Made by a program: the position numbers and the translations under genes
NCBI GenBank assembly: GCA_913020295.1
Contig: CAJWAA010000007.1
Coordinates: 1 to 64,000, forward strand
DNA: 64,000 bases
Source of the DNA: an uncultured Flavobacteriaceae bacterium
Lineage (GTDB): Bacteria; Bacteroidota; Bacteroidia; Flavobacteriales; Flavobacteriaceae
Reading direction: 5' to 3'
Notes under the pieces: model-generated
The model's database searches: none
The model's input: the letters and a program-made list of their open reading frames with translations, nothing else
What the model was told of the DNA's origin: nothing
Shown: positions 10,047-19,477 of the stretch, one piece after another
Position numbering within the stretch: position 1 is the stretch's first letter
Layout: each line of letters begins with the position of its first letter

Positions 10047-11726
10047 ATGAAAAAAATTAAATTTTTATTGTTATTTCTATCTGTTACAGCTTTTACCTCG
10101 TGTGAAGACTACTTAGATGAAAATAACATCGCCAATGTAACAGCTTCAGGTTATTATACCACTGCTGCAGGATTGGAAGATGCTGTAAGGGCTACTTATG
10201 GTATCATGAAGGAATTCTTTGGTCCTGAAATTGGATGGACAATGACTGTTTTCGGAACTGACACATACAGAGCAGGTGCTGACGGTAGTCATAAGTATAT
10301 GGGACGCTATGATGGTGGACATAACCCATCTGCGAGATATATGCGTGATACTTGGAGAATTTTCTATCGACAAATCAACCAGGCAAATGCTGTTATTGCA
10401 AGAGCTGAGGGAGTTGAAGATATGGATGCTTCATTAAAGACTAAGAGAATCGCTGAGGCGAGGTTCTTAAGAGCTTTTGCTTATTTCCACCTAACTCGCC
10501 ATTATGGTGACATTCACCTTTCTTTGGAGGAAACTGAAGGTGTTGAAGTAGAGGCAAACAAAACCGCTGCTAGTGAGATATATTCTCAGGCAATTGTTCC
10601 TGATTTAGAGTTTGCAATTGCAAATCTTGATGATAATCCTGGTGATTACGGAAGAGCCTCTGTACCTGCAGCTCAGTTTATTTTGGCTAAGGCTCTTTTG
10701 AGAAGGAGCTACGAATCTTTTGGAGATGCAAATGATGCATCTCGTGCAGAGTCACTTATGTCATCAGTGATTAATAATCCAAGATTTAGCTTACTAGATA
10801 ATTTCTCTGATTTATGGAGCATTGATAATGAGCGTAACTCAGAAACAGTTTGGGCAATTCAAAATGCTAAATCTCAAGTTGATGAAGGTTTGGATGGATA
10901 CGGACATAGGGGTCACCTATACTTCCTTATGGAGTATGACAAGAAACCTGCTATGACACGAGATACTGAAAACGGTAGACCGTGGAAAAGATTTCGTCCT
11001 ACACCTTATCTAATGTCTATGTGGGATAGAACCAAAGATCGTAGATATGATGAGACATTTAAGCATGTTTGGTATGCTAACGTTGGTAACGATGGAGGTC
11101 CTAATGGAGTTCCTGTTGCTAAGGGTGATACAGCTCTTTATATTCCAGGTCCTGGTGTGAATAGACACGGAGTAGACCAAGATGGATATTGGAATGCTGC
11201 AAAGCAATCCAGTGTAAATTTCGAAGTCTACACTTCCGATGAGTGGGATACACGAACATTCCCTTCATTAAATAAGTGGATTGATAACACCCGACCTAAT
11301 CGTCAGCATACTCAAGGTCAGAGAGATTTTATTGTTGCTAGATTAGCCGATGCTTATTTAATCCGAGCTGAAGCTAGATTAAAGCAAGGTAATTCAGCAG
11401 GCGCTGCAGATGACATTAATGTTATCAGAACAAGAGCTGCATGGCATGCAGCAGATGGTATGCCAGATACAGTTGCTGATATGCAAATTGTTGCAGGAGA
11501 TGTTGATTTAAATATGATTCTTGAAGAAAGAGCTCGTGAGCTTGTTGGAGAGGGTCATAGATGGTATGACCTTACTAGAACAAAAACTCTTATTGATAGA
11601 GTAAGGTTACACAACAGTGATGCTAAAGACAATATTCAGTCTCATCACGTTATTCGACCAATACCACAAACTCAAATTGACAGAACTGTTGGAGGCTACG
11701 GCCAAAATCCTGGTTATCCTCAATAA
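10047..11726 (+). CDS. susD: SusD/RagB-family glycan-binding outer-membrane lipoprotein
   Basis: 559 residues. The lipoprotein signal peptide has its lipobox at FTSC (Cys19), followed by EDYLDE. TPR-like helices are visible, including the SusD signature RFLRAFAYFHLTRHYGDIHL (about residues 140-159). The C-terminus has EERARELVGEGHRWYDLTRTKTL and ends with a RPIPQTQID and NPGYPQ tail, all typical of the family. It caps SusC as a lid and captures glycans at the cell surface. It lies directly after susC and is followed by a strong terminator, so susCD forms a two-gene transcript facing the enzyme genes. Confidence 0.95.
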   Translation: MKKIKFLLLFLSVTAFTSCEDYLDENNIANVTASGYYTTAAGLEDAVRATYGIMKEFFGPEIGWTMTVFGTDTYRAGADGSHKYMGRYDGGHNPSARYMRDTWRIFYRQINQANAVIARAEGVEDMDASLKTKRIAEARFLRAFAYFHLTRHYGDIHLSLEETEGVEVEANKTAASEIYSQAIVPDLEFAIANLDDNPGDYGRASVPAAQFILAKALLRRSYESFGDANDASRAESLMSSVINNPRFSLLDNFSDLWSIDNERNSETVWAIQNAKSQVDEGLDGYGHRGHLYFLMEYDKKPAMTRDTENGRPWKRFRPTPYLMSMWDRTKDRRYDETFKHVWYANVGNDGGPNGVPVAKGDTALYIPGPGVNRHGVDQDGYWNAAKQSSVNFEVYTSDEWDTRTFPSLNKWIDNTRPNRQHTQGQRDFIVARLADAYLIRAEARLKQGNSAGAADDINVIRTRAAWHAADGMPDTVADMQIVAGDVDLNMILEERARELVGEGHRWYDLTRTKTLIDRVRLHNSDAKDNIQSHHVIRPIPQTQIDRTVGGYGQNPGYPQ

Positions 11727-11745
11727 AGTTCCTTTTGAATTTATT

Positions 11746-11768
11746 AAAACCGCCCAATGGGCGGTTTT
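11746..11768 (+). terminator. Rho-independent terminator of susCD
   Basis: AAAACCGCCC (11746-11755) pairs with GGGCGGTTTT (11759-11768) around a 3-base loop and runs into eight T residues. It lies 20 bases after the susD stop. The symmetric A/T flanks could also work for the converging gene that ends at 11778. Confidence 0.93.
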
Positions 11769-11777
11769 TTTTAATCA

Positions 11778-13946
11778 TTAATCTTCTTTTTCAATAAAAT
11801 TAAGATATCTTCCTGCCCAATATGGAAGTAAATATATATATGGAGAGTACTCCCTAAATCCACCGCTACCTCCATTGTTTTGATAGGCTCTATTGTGTAA
11901 GTGTATTGGCCGCTCATCTGGTGGAAGCACATCTATGTATTCTTGTTTACGAAAATTTGCGGGTATTTTTTTTATATCTTTTCTGTTTTTGTTTTCTACT
12001 TTCCAATCTATTAAATCCAATGGAAATTCCTTTAGCCACCATATGGATTCGTTAAGGTCAATAGGTGATCCACCTGACAATGAATAAAGAAAATTCCACA
12101 ATGGGTTCTTTTCCGATCTTTCAATTTCCCAGTGGGAACGAACTGTTTCAAGGTGTTTTTTTCTACTAGCTTGATCTAAAGCATATTTTACAAATGCTGG
12201 GGCAGTTAAAAAATACATTTCATCATCAGAGTGATTCCATGCATCACTAAGCAACTGGTCAGCCACATATCCAATTGTTTTTGCTGAGCGAGTAGCATTT
12301 TCATTATACCCGTATTTTTTGCCTAACTCTAAAGCATGGTTTTTGTATTTTTCATCTTGAGTGAAGTGGTAAGCGGTTTGAAGAAAAGACAGAATCAGAG
12401 TAGAGTTTAATCTTCTATCTCCTACCTGAATTGGAAAACTATTAACATAATCGGGATTCCATCTTCCCCAACGCGTAGGTTTTCCGTCCCATGAAACCAG
12501 ATACCAATTATTTTCAATGATGTGATCCATTTGTTTTTTGATCAATTTAATAGCACGGTTTCTCCATTCCTTATCCTCAATTATTTCTGCAAAAAGTGCA
12601 TAAACAAAAAAATGCCCACATGATTCATCGCTACTAGTGGTAGTTTTCCATACCCAATCAAGATTTTTAGATTTTTTCCATACTCTATAGGTTGAGTTTT
12701 TGTTCCAATTACTTCTTTGGAATTGATCTATCTCATATGTTCTGGCTGGAAATCCTGGGATTCCCGATATGGTAGTGAGTCTTTCCATGGCAACTAAAGC
12801 TTCAAAAGCATTTTGCCGTGCCTCTTCAGATCCAGTTGCAGCATAACGAAATAATTCTGACGCTAAATACATAGATGTCCATAGACCATCGTTGTCCGTA
12901 TCGACAAGGGTTGCAGTAGATAGATCACCTGCGACTTGAAGTCTTAATGCGGACTCAAGACCATATCGAATGTGTCTTTTTCTCTGTATTTCCTGGAAGA
13001 AAGCCGCTTTACTCTCTAAAGTCATTAGCTTAAAGCTGATTTGATTTAATCCTTTTTGTGATAATATTAAAATACTTTTGCCTGGGCCATCTGAAATATC
13101 GATTACGTGGTCATCTAAAAGCCATCTTCTTGAGGCATAATAGTCGAATTTCCCATCTTCTCTTAATTTAAAGGCTCCTTTTGGGCTTCCAGCCCAAAGC
13201 GAGCCCTTAATATTTTTAAGAGCTGTAATCTGAGAACAAGGAAGCTGATCCATAATTTTTTTTAAATTCCAGTTTTCTGGGTTAATAAAATAAATTCCTC
13301 TTGAGGTTCCTATCAAGATTTCATGCTGGAATATTTCCAATGAGGTAAATCCATTTCCACTGTATACCTCCTTTAGACTTTGGTCCTTTGGGTTAAATTG
13401 ATAAAGCTTATTTTGAGTTAGAATTAAGAAGTTATTTTGTGCAGAATTATATAAAACAGAAAGTGGAGTTCCAACCCATTGAAAATTTTCTATTTTTTGG
13501 CTTTCTTTATCGCTAAATCCAAACCGATTTTTAGAAATTACAAATACAGTTTTCTCTTCTCCTATGCTAAAGCTTATAGGTTCTTGTAAACCGTGTTTGA
13601 TTTTAAAATTCCCTCCATAGGCCATACTCATTACTTCATTTTTTGTAAGATAGAAGAATTGTTTGTCGTGAACTTTTATGTCAATAATTTTGTATTCCTG
13701 AAGAGGCCGGTATTGGAAATAAGTTTTTAATTTTTTTTCCCATGGCCACAGAATTCCTTTAGAGGAAATCACCTGTATGTTTTTATTTCGATCACTATTA
13801 ATTCCAATTAGTCGGTTCAAAGAATCTTGCTTTTCATATTGAATGGAGTAGTCCTGAAAAAAGGGAGTATCTATATATTTTTGAGACCATAAATTGTGAG
13901 CTGAAAAAAGTATAATTATTAAAAAATTAAAAGGAAATAACCGCAT
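11778..13946 (-). CDS. Secreted beta-propeller plus helical-toroid protein, putative glycan-active enzyme
   Basis: 722 residues with a signal peptide (about 1-21, FSAHNLWSQ). Residues about 25-305 look like repeated propeller blades of the two-component-regulator type (for example GSLWAGSPKGAFKLREDG at 249-266), but no membrane helix or kinase follows. Instead, residues about 325-690 form a helical domain with DTDNDGLWTSMYLASELFRY (349-368), GIPGFPART and paired aromatic/acidic motifs such as WGRWNPDYVNSF. These resemble (alpha/alpha) barrel glycosidases or lyases. I do not recognise a named family. It overlaps the upstream BNR-protein gene by 20 bases, so the two are translationally linked. 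Most likely a PUL enzyme whose activity is unknown. Confidence 0.6.
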   Translation of the reverse strand: MRLFPFNFLIIILFSAHNLWSQKYIDTPFFQDYSIQYEKQDSLNRLIGINSDRNKNIQVISSKGILWPWEKKLKTYFQYRPLQEYKIIDIKVHDKQFFYLTKNEVMSMAYGGNFKIKHGLQEPISFSIGEEKTVFVISKNRFGFSDKESQKIENFQWVGTPLSVLYNSAQNNFLILTQNKLYQFNPKDQSLKEVYSGNGFTSLEIFQHEILIGTSRGIYFINPENWNLKKIMDQLPCSQITALKNIKGSLWAGSPKGAFKLREDGKFDYYASRRWLLDDHVIDISDGPGKSILILSQKGLNQISFKLMTLESKAAFFQEIQRKRHIRYGLESALRLQVAGDLSTATLVDTDNDGLWTSMYLASELFRYAATGSEEARQNAFEALVAMERLTTISGIPGFPARTYEIDQFQRSNWNKNSTYRVWKKSKNLDWVWKTTTSSDESCGHFFVYALFAEIIEDKEWRNRAIKLIKKQMDHIIENNWYLVSWDGKPTRWGRWNPDYVNSFPIQVGDRRLNSTLILSFLQTAYHFTQDEKYKNHALELGKKYGYNENATRSAKTIGYVADQLLSDAWNHSDDEMYFLTAPAFVKYALDQASRKKHLETVRSHWEIERSEKNPLWNFLYSLSGGSPIDLNESIWWLKEFPLDLIDWKVENKNRKDIKKIPANFRKQEYIDVLPPDERPIHLHNRAYQNNGGSGGFREYSPYIYLLPYWAGRYLNFIEKED

Positions 13947-15108
13947 GAACTATAGATTTTTTTTGTTTGGAATCAAGGGAGTAACTTAGATGAATTTCTC
14001 CCTCTGATGTTTTTATGAGTGAAGGGTAGGAGAAGCTATCTTTAAGATTCTTTGATTTTTCAATTTCATATATTGATTTCCAAGTTTTACCCTCATCAGT
14101 TGAGCGGTTAAGATTCAGAACGTTTCTACCTGATTCTATATTATTATTAACCATGAGCCAGTGACCATTATCCATTTTCAAAGTATGAAGACTAGATCCT
14201 GGGTTAGGTATAGAAATATCGATGACTTTTTTCCAATGTTCACCTTGATCACTTGAATAGCTCATAAGGACTCGGTTGGGTGGATCACCATTGTCTCTCA
14301 TATAGGCAACTATTTCTCCGTTTTGTTTTTCCTCTAGACTTGGTTGAATATTTCCGTACCCAACAAGGGGTTCACTACAGTTCCAATTTTTACCATTATC
14401 ATCTGAGAAGGCGATTATTGAAAAATTGAACCCGTCAGAATACAATGGTAACAATATTCTTCCTGATGTGAGTTGTAAAGGTTTTGTCCGAGTCATCCAT
14501 CCTTTTTGTCTTTTGGATTTGTCACTTGCCGCCTTTATAATCATTCTCTCATAAGGTTGAGCATATTCAGCCCAACCCAAGTTTCTATCGGGTAATTGTT
14601 TAAATTTATATTCGATTGTTTTTTTGAATTGCTCACTAGGTTTCAATAAGATAATGTCTTGCCATGTCCACTTTGGAGGACCCTCTGAAGTATAGTCTCT
14701 CGTCTTTTTATATTTTAAGATAGCTTCCTCCCATCGGTTGGCTTGAATAACGATCCAAAACAAAAAAAGTTCATTCTCTTGGCTCAAAAATAAAACTGGA
14801 TTACAATCGGGGAAGCTGGGGGTATCAGCCATTTCAAAAGGTTTACCCCAATTGAAGTCTCCTTTTTTTAGTCTGGCCCCCATAATTTTAACATCATTAG
14901 CTTTTCTTTCTCCAGATCCTTGAAACCAACAAGCCAGAAGGTCTCCATTAGGCAAACTAACTAAAGAACTGCTATGAACGTGTTGTTTTTGAGATGGAAA
15001 GATCAGCTGTTTTTTAACCTCTAGATCTTGGGCCTTGGAAAGAAATAAAAAACCAAATAAAAAGAAAATCAGAAAATAATTTTTTTGAAATTGAGATAAA
15101 ACACACAT
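13927..15108 (-). CDS. Secreted BNR-repeat propeller protein (sialidase-superfamily, BNR_2 type)
   Basis: 393 residues; N-terminal signal sequence (hydrophobic about 10-26, ending SKAQD). Asp-box repeats SDDNGKNW, SSDQGEHW and STDEGKTW and the opening QHVHSSSLVSLPNGDLLACWFQG are typical of six-bladed sialidase-like propellers of the COG4692 group. It lacks the Y/FRIP arginine motif of true GH33 sialidases, in contrast to the enzyme encoded at 38081-39160, so sialic acid is not the expected substrate. Members of this group are found in PULs and act on diverse glycans or have unknown activity. It is first in a leftward pair and overlaps the following propeller-toroid gene by 20 bases. Confidence 0.7.
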   Translation of the reverse strand: MCVLSQFQKNYFLIFFLFGFLFLSKAQDLEVKKQLIFPSQKQHVHSSSLVSLPNGDLLACWFQGSGERKANDVKIMGARLKKGDFNWGKPFEMADTPSFPDCNPVLFLSQENELFLFWIVIQANRWEEAILKYKKTRDYTSEGPPKWTWQDIILLKPSEQFKKTIEYKFKQLPDRNLGWAEYAQPYERMIIKAASDKSKRQKGWMTRTKPLQLTSGRILLPLYSDGFNFSIIAFSDDNGKNWNCSEPLVGYGNIQPSLEEKQNGEIVAYMRDNGDPPNRVLMSYSSDQGEHWKKVIDISIPNPGSSLHTLKMDNGHWLMVNNNIESGRNVLNLNRSTDEGKTWKSIYEIEKSKNLKDSFSYPSLIKTSEGEIHLSYSLDSKQKKSIVHAVISF

Positions 15109-15237
15109 AGTTTAGTTTAATTTTCTTTTCGAAAAATATTGATTTTAATCTTATTTTCAGAACTATAGTAATAAAAATAGCTAACTAAAAGTCTGTTCAG
15201 ATATAAAAGGAAAGAGAGAGCTCTTCAAAAAAATCGT

Positions 15238-15245
15238 TAGATTTG
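15238..15245 (+). promoter_or_regulatory. Candidate -7 box (TAGATTTG) of the PqaA-like gene
   Basis: A perfect match to TAnnTTTG, without a clear TTG at the expected distance upstream. It lies before the ATG codons at 15252 and 15312. The in-frame TTG at 15243 falls inside it and is therefore an unlikely start. Confidence 0.4.
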
Positions 15246-15311
15246 ATATTCATGTGCTTAAAGGATTTTTTTAAATATCTATTAGGTTCTAAGATAAATT
15301 TTATTCAGATA

Positions 15312-16754
15312 ATGTTCAAATCATCAATTAAACCTCTACTTGGCTCATTCACTTGCGCAATAATTATTCTTTTTTATTATAATTCATATATCTCTGCATC
15401 AGAGGAGAGAACCCAAATTGAACCTATTCAACTTTTAAAGGACTATGTAAAAGCTGAAAATAAAGATTTTGGATTTGTTATCAAGGATTCAATCAAGGAA
15501 TTAGACTACAGTTTATATCATATTAAGATGACCTCTGGGAAATGGTTGAATAAGAAATTAGTGAACAAGCCTATTTGGTGGCATTGGGTTGATGTTGTAA
15601 TCCCAACTAATTTAAGTTCGTCTAACGCATTATTATTTGTTGGGGGAGGGTCTACTGAACAAAACAAAATCTACTTAGATAGTATATCCATTGCACAATC
15701 CATTGCCTCTGAATCTGTTGTAGCTCACATTAGTAATATCCCTTTTCAACCGATAAGTTTTATCGGTTCTGACAGCATTCAAAGATATGAAGACGATATA
15801 ATTGCTTTTGGCTGGGACCGATTTTTATCAGGTGGGGCAAAAGATAAAGATTCGAAATGGCTTGCAAGATTTCCCATGACAAGAGCAGTGGTAAAGGCTA
15901 TGGACGTAATTCAAGAAGTCACCAAATACTCTAAAATTCCTACCAATAAATTTTTCATATCAGGTGCCTCAAAGAGGGGATGGACTACATGGACTACCGC
16001 GGCAGTTGATAATAGGGTAATGGGAATTGCCCCTTTGGTTATAGATATGCTAAATTTAGAACCATCATTTCAACACCATTATAGAGCATATGGTGATTGG
16101 TCACCGGCAATAAAAAACTATATAGACCATGGAATTATGGAGTGGATGGGAACTGATGCTTTTGATCGCTTGTTAAAACTTGTAGAGCCTTATCAATTTA
16201 AAAAACTTTTTCAAATGCCTAAACTATTGGTTAATGGAACTATAGATGAGTTCTTTTTGCCTGACTCATGGAAGTTTTATTGGAATGAACTTCCCGGAGA
16301 AAAATACCTTCAATATGTCCCAAATGGCAACCATGGATTGGCTGGAAGCTACCGCTCAGAGAATGTATTTTCCTTTTACCGCAAGATTATACGAAATAAA
16401 CCCCTTCCAGATATGGATTGGAAAATTGATCAGGACAGTATTTATCTTAAAATCAAAACTCAGATTCCATATGAAATTGCTATTTGGAAAGCTAACAATC
16501 CAAAAAAAAGAGATTTCAGAAGTTGGGAGGTTGGAAAAGAAGCCTGGAAAAAAACTCCAGTTGAGTTGGTAAGCTCAGGAAATTATGCTATCAAAATACC
16601 TCAAGCAATAGGTTATACAGCTTCACTTGTAGAGGTAGTTTTTGATGCAAAAGGGGAGACCCCAATCACATTAACCACGGGAACAACTATTAAGCCTGAA
16701 AAATATCCCTTTAAAGCTTTTAAGCCAATTTCTAAAAAACTCATTCGGAAATAA
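15312..16754 (+). CDS. PhoPQ-activated pathogenicity-related (PqaA-like) alpha/beta hydrolase, secreted
   Basis: Counted from the most upstream possible start (15243) the frame has 503 residues. I choose the ATG at 15312 because it begins a good signal peptide (MFKSSIKPLLGSF, hydrophobic stretch, ISASEE). An ATG at 15252 is possible. The alpha/beta-hydrolase core shows a nucleophile elbow GASKRGW (Ser243 of the long frame), an acid in NGTIDEFFLP (Asp335) and a His in PNGNHGLAG (His364), so the triad is complete. The PqaA family is poorly characterised. In this PUL context a role as an esterase acting on a decorated polysaccharide is reasonable but inferred. It is divergent from the BNR gene pair. 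Confidence 0.75.
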   Translation: MFKSSIKPLLGSFTCAIIILFYYNSYISASEERTQIEPIQLLKDYVKAENKDFGFVIKDSIKELDYSLYHIKMTSGKWLNKKLVNKPIWWHWVDVVIPTNLSSSNALLFVGGGSTEQNKIYLDSISIAQSIASESVVAHISNIPFQPISFIGSDSIQRYEDDIIAFGWDRFLSGGAKDKDSKWLARFPMTRAVVKAMDVIQEVTKYSKIPTNKFFISGASKRGWTTWTTAAVDNRVMGIAPLVIDMLNLEPSFQHHYRAYGDWSPAIKNYIDHGIMEWMGTDAFDRLLKLVEPYQFKKLFQMPKLLVNGTIDEFFLPDSWKFYWNELPGEKYLQYVPNGNHGLAGSYRSENVFSFYRKIIRNKPLPDMDWKIDQDSIYLKIKTQIPYEIAIWKANNPKKRDFRSWEVGKEAWKKTPVELVSSGNYAIKIPQAIGYTASLVEVVFDAKGETPITLTTGTTIKPEKYPFKAFKPISKKLIRK

Positions 16755-17150
16755 TTGATATAACTTCCTTATAATTAGCATAAACGGTTATTATATGGCT
16801 TCCTAATACAAAAAACTGTTGACATAATAATTCTCACACCAATAAAAACGAGTTTTAGTTCGTTTCTTATTTTAGTGTTTAGGAGATACTTATTATTGTT
16901 TTGGTTAGTTTCACTTGTTGCCCTTGGAGATTACTCTATTTATGAATTTATACAAAAAAATACCTCTTGTTAAATAATTCTTTACTTAATAATTCTTGTA
17001 AGTAGAGGTGTTGAATTTTCTAAAAGAGATAAATCTTATATGCGTTACTACTTTAAAAAAGATTTTTTTTGGTAATGGTATATCTTGTAATTTTGATTAA
17101 AATTATAGACAAATAATCTAGATTTTTCCGTTTTAATATTATTTGGAATA
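16755..17150. other. AT-rich intergenic region between convergent PUL genes
   Basis: No gene is supported. It contains a direct repeat of AATAATTCTT and an imperfect inverted repeat ACCTCT/AGAGGT around 16960-17010 that might act as a weak terminator structure. One frame stays open for about 63 codons but has no ATG and no recognisable similarity. Confidence 0.4.
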
Positions 17151-18563
17151 TTAAAAGACTTTTTTACTCCAATAGTTTTCTATTTCCTCAAGACTTTTAC
17201 CTTTTGTTTCAGGGACATATTTATTAAAAAAAATTGTTGCAACTAGACACATCCCAGCAAAAGTAAAAAAACTACCCCCCATTCCAATTTTATCAATAAA
17301 CCATGGAAATGTAAAAGCAGTTAAAAAGTTAGCTCCCCAGTTAGTAAATGTTACTATTGACATAGCAGATCCTCTAATATTATTTGGAAAAATTTCACCA
17401 ATCAAAACCCATATTACCGCATTAATAGATAGCGCTAAAGATGCCATATAAATGCATAGCATAATTAGAATTAGAATACCTTGGCCAGAACCAAATGTAA
17501 ATTCCAAAGCTATAATAACTAGAGAAATAAAAACAGAAAACATCCCATAAACTAGTAAAGGTCGTCTTCCCCAGCTATCAATTTTCCATAATGCAAGAAT
17601 TGTAAAAATTAGATTTATTAACCCAATAGCAACTTGAAATTGAAGTGCTCCGTCAATTTTAAACCCAGCATTCTCAAGTATTGTAGGACCATAATAAATT
17701 ATAATATTAACTCCTGTCAATTGTCCAAAAACAGATAAACCTATTCCAACAATTAAGGCTAATCTTAACCCAGGTCTAAGGAGCTTTGATAATTTTCCTT
17801 TAAATTGATTAATTGAATTATTGATTTCTTTAAATTCCCTTTCTGCTAACTCTGATCCACTAATTTTTGTTAAAATGCTTATTCCCTTTTCAGGTTTATT
17901 ATTCTTAATTAACCATCGTGGACTTTCAGGAATAAAAAATAAAAGAAGGATAAACAACCCTGATGGAATCATTTCAAAACCGAACATTCCACGCCAAACA
18001 TCCAAGACAAATATTTTATAAAGTTTATCTGTTTCATAAAATAATGAAATACTTTCTTTGGAAAATCTTAATAACAACCAATTAGATAAATATGCCAACA
18101 AAATTCCTATTACTATTGAAAGTTGGTAAAGAGCAATTAATTTACCTCTGATTTTTGGGGGTGAGAATTCAGATATATATAATGGGGAAAGAACAGATGC
18201 CATTCCAACTCCAACGCCTCCAATTATTCTTGCAATAATTAAAAAAATAAATGAGTCAGGAATGGTACATCCCAGTGCAGAAATAAAAAATAATGATGCA
18301 GCGATCATTAGAATAGGTTTTCTTCCAAATCTATCACTTAGACCCCCAGATACAATGGCGCCAATAATTGCCCCTATGAGAGCAGAGCTCGCAAACCATC
18401 CAGACTCTATTTCATCTAATGAAAAATACTTTTCAATAAAACTGAATGTCCCCGAAATTACCGCTGTGTCAAATCCAAAAAGTAATCCCCCTAAAGAGCC
18501 AACAAAACAAATAATGGCTATGAAAAACCTACTGAGTTTGTCTGGACTTTTATGATTTATCAT
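17151..18563 (-). CDS. Sugar porter family MFS transporter (sugar:H+ symporter)
   Basis: 470 residues with 12 predicted membrane helices. Sugar-porter signatures are all present: GFDTAVISG in helix 1, SDRFGRKP between helices 2 and 3, PESPRWLIKNNKPEKG in the central loop, GQLTGVNIIIYYGP in helix 7, DSWGRRPLL between helices 8 and 9, and the C-terminal PETKGKSLEEIE. It moves a monosaccharide or similar product across the inner membrane. Located after the surface and periplasmic PUL genes, it probably takes up the final product of that locus. A good promoter lies 26 bases upstream. Confidence 0.93.
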   Translation of the reverse strand: MINHKSPDKLSRFFIAIICFVGSLGGLLFGFDTAVISGTFSFIEKYFSLDEIESGWFASSALIGAIIGAIVSGGLSDRFGRKPILMIAASLFFISALGCTIPDSFIFLIIARIIGGVGVGMASVLSPLYISEFSPPKIRGKLIALYQLSIVIGILLAYLSNWLLLRFSKESISLFYETDKLYKIFVLDVWRGMFGFEMIPSGLFILLLFFIPESPRWLIKNNKPEKGISILTKISGSELAEREFKEINNSINQFKGKLSKLLRPGLRLALIVGIGLSVFGQLTGVNIIIYYGPTILENAGFKIDGALQFQVAIGLINLIFTILALWKIDSWGRRPLLVYGMFSVFISLVIIALEFTFGSGQGILILIMLCIYMASLALSINAVIWVLIGEIFPNNIRGSAMSIVTFTNWGANFLTAFTFPWFIDKIGMGGSFFTFAGMCLVATIFFNKYVPETKGKSLEEIENYWSKKVF

Positions 18564-18588
18564 GAATATTTACAATCTAATGTGACGT

Positions 18589-18618
18589 AAAACATAAATC
18601 TAAATTATGACTTCACAA
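18589..18618 (-). promoter_or_regulatory. Promoter of the sugar porter gene
   Basis: On the reverse strand TTG (18618-18616), 19 bases, then TATGTTTT (18596-18589), one mismatch from TAnnTTTG. The -7 box ends 25 bases before the ATG. Confidence 0.6.
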
Positions 18619-18724
18619 TATTAACCGTTATCCAGTAATCTTTATTTATAGAAACTTTAATAATTTAGTTTTTAGTTATTTTTATCCAGTTTTCAGTATT
18701 AAATGTTCTGGAGGAAAAAGCTGC

Positions 18725-19477
18725 CTATGCACTTTCTATTACTTTAATCCATTCATCAGCCATAAGCTGACTTCCAGAAATAGAGGGGTGAACACCATCC
18801 GGAATCCAATAGGAAGCAGGAACATCTAGTATGGCTCTATCGAACACCTCTTGAAAAGGAACCCAAAAAGCATTGAACTCAATTGCTAATTTATGAGCTA
18901 CTGCCTGGTATTTTCCAAAAGGTTTAACCCAGCTTTCGTCAACTGCAGTTGTTCTAGGAATAGCGAATGGTTGACAAATAATTAATTTAACATCGGGGAG
19001 GGCTTCTTTAGTTCGTTTAAGAAGTTTTCTATAGTCATTTTCATAGGTTTCAAATGTGCCCTTGAAACCGTGGCGTAACACATGCCAATAATCGTTGACT
19101 CCTATTAAAATACTTATCCAATCGGGTTTTAAATCCAATGCATCTTTATCCCATCTATCTAAAAGCTGATGTACTTTATTTCCACTTATACCACGATTAT
19201 AAATTGTAAGGTCTTTTTTTGGGAGTGTATTTAGCATTTTAGAAGCAGCAAGAAAAGCATAACCTTTTCCCAAAGAATCTGGACTATTGGGTAATTCTTT
19301 TTCCTTTTCTCGAAATGAATCTGTAATGGAATCACCTTGAAATAAAATCGTATCGCCTTTATTGATTTTTGAGAAAGGTATTTTTTCGGTGTTTATAACT
19401 TGCTGATCAAATCCGACTAATGGAAGCGCACCTATTAGAGCAGATTTTTTTAAAAAATTTCGTCTTTTATTGGTCAT
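18725..19477 (-). CDS. SGNH/GDSL-family hydrolase with twin-arginine-like signal
   Basis: I choose the ATG at 19477 (250 residues) because it begins MTNKRRNFLKKSALIGALPL, a Tat-like signal with RRNFLKK; an ATG ten codons upstream adds only an unrelated extension. SGNH blocks are clear: block I FQGDSITDSF with the nucleophile Ser50, block III IGVNDYW (Asn128) and block V DGVHPS with Asp227 and His230. Likely an exported esterase that removes acetyl or similar groups from glycans. It lies 160 bases from the sugar porter on the same strand and is probably part of the PUL. Confidence 0.85.
   Translation of the reverse strand: MTNKRRNFLKKSALIGALPLVGFDQQVINTEKIPFSKINKGDTILFQGDSITDSFREKEKELPNSPDSLGKGYAFLAASKMLNTLPKKDLTIYNRGISGNKVHQLLDRWDKDALDLKPDWISILIGVNDYWHVLRHGFKGTFETYENDYRKLLKRTKEALPDVKLIICQPFAIPRTTAVDESWVKPFGKYQAVAHKLAIEFNAFWVPFQEVFDRAILDVPASYWIPDGVHPSISGSQLMADEWIKVIESA

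Noticed and set aside
13927-15108. Calling the BNR protein in the PUL a true sialidase
   Set aside because: It has Asp boxes but lacks the YRIP arginine motif and the Tyr/Glu pair seen in the enzyme at 38081-39160.
16770-16970. Open frame of about 63 codons with a hydrophobic end between the PqaA-like and porter genes
   Set aside because: No ATG; the only start is a GTG giving about 32 residues; nothing recognisable and composition like the flanks.
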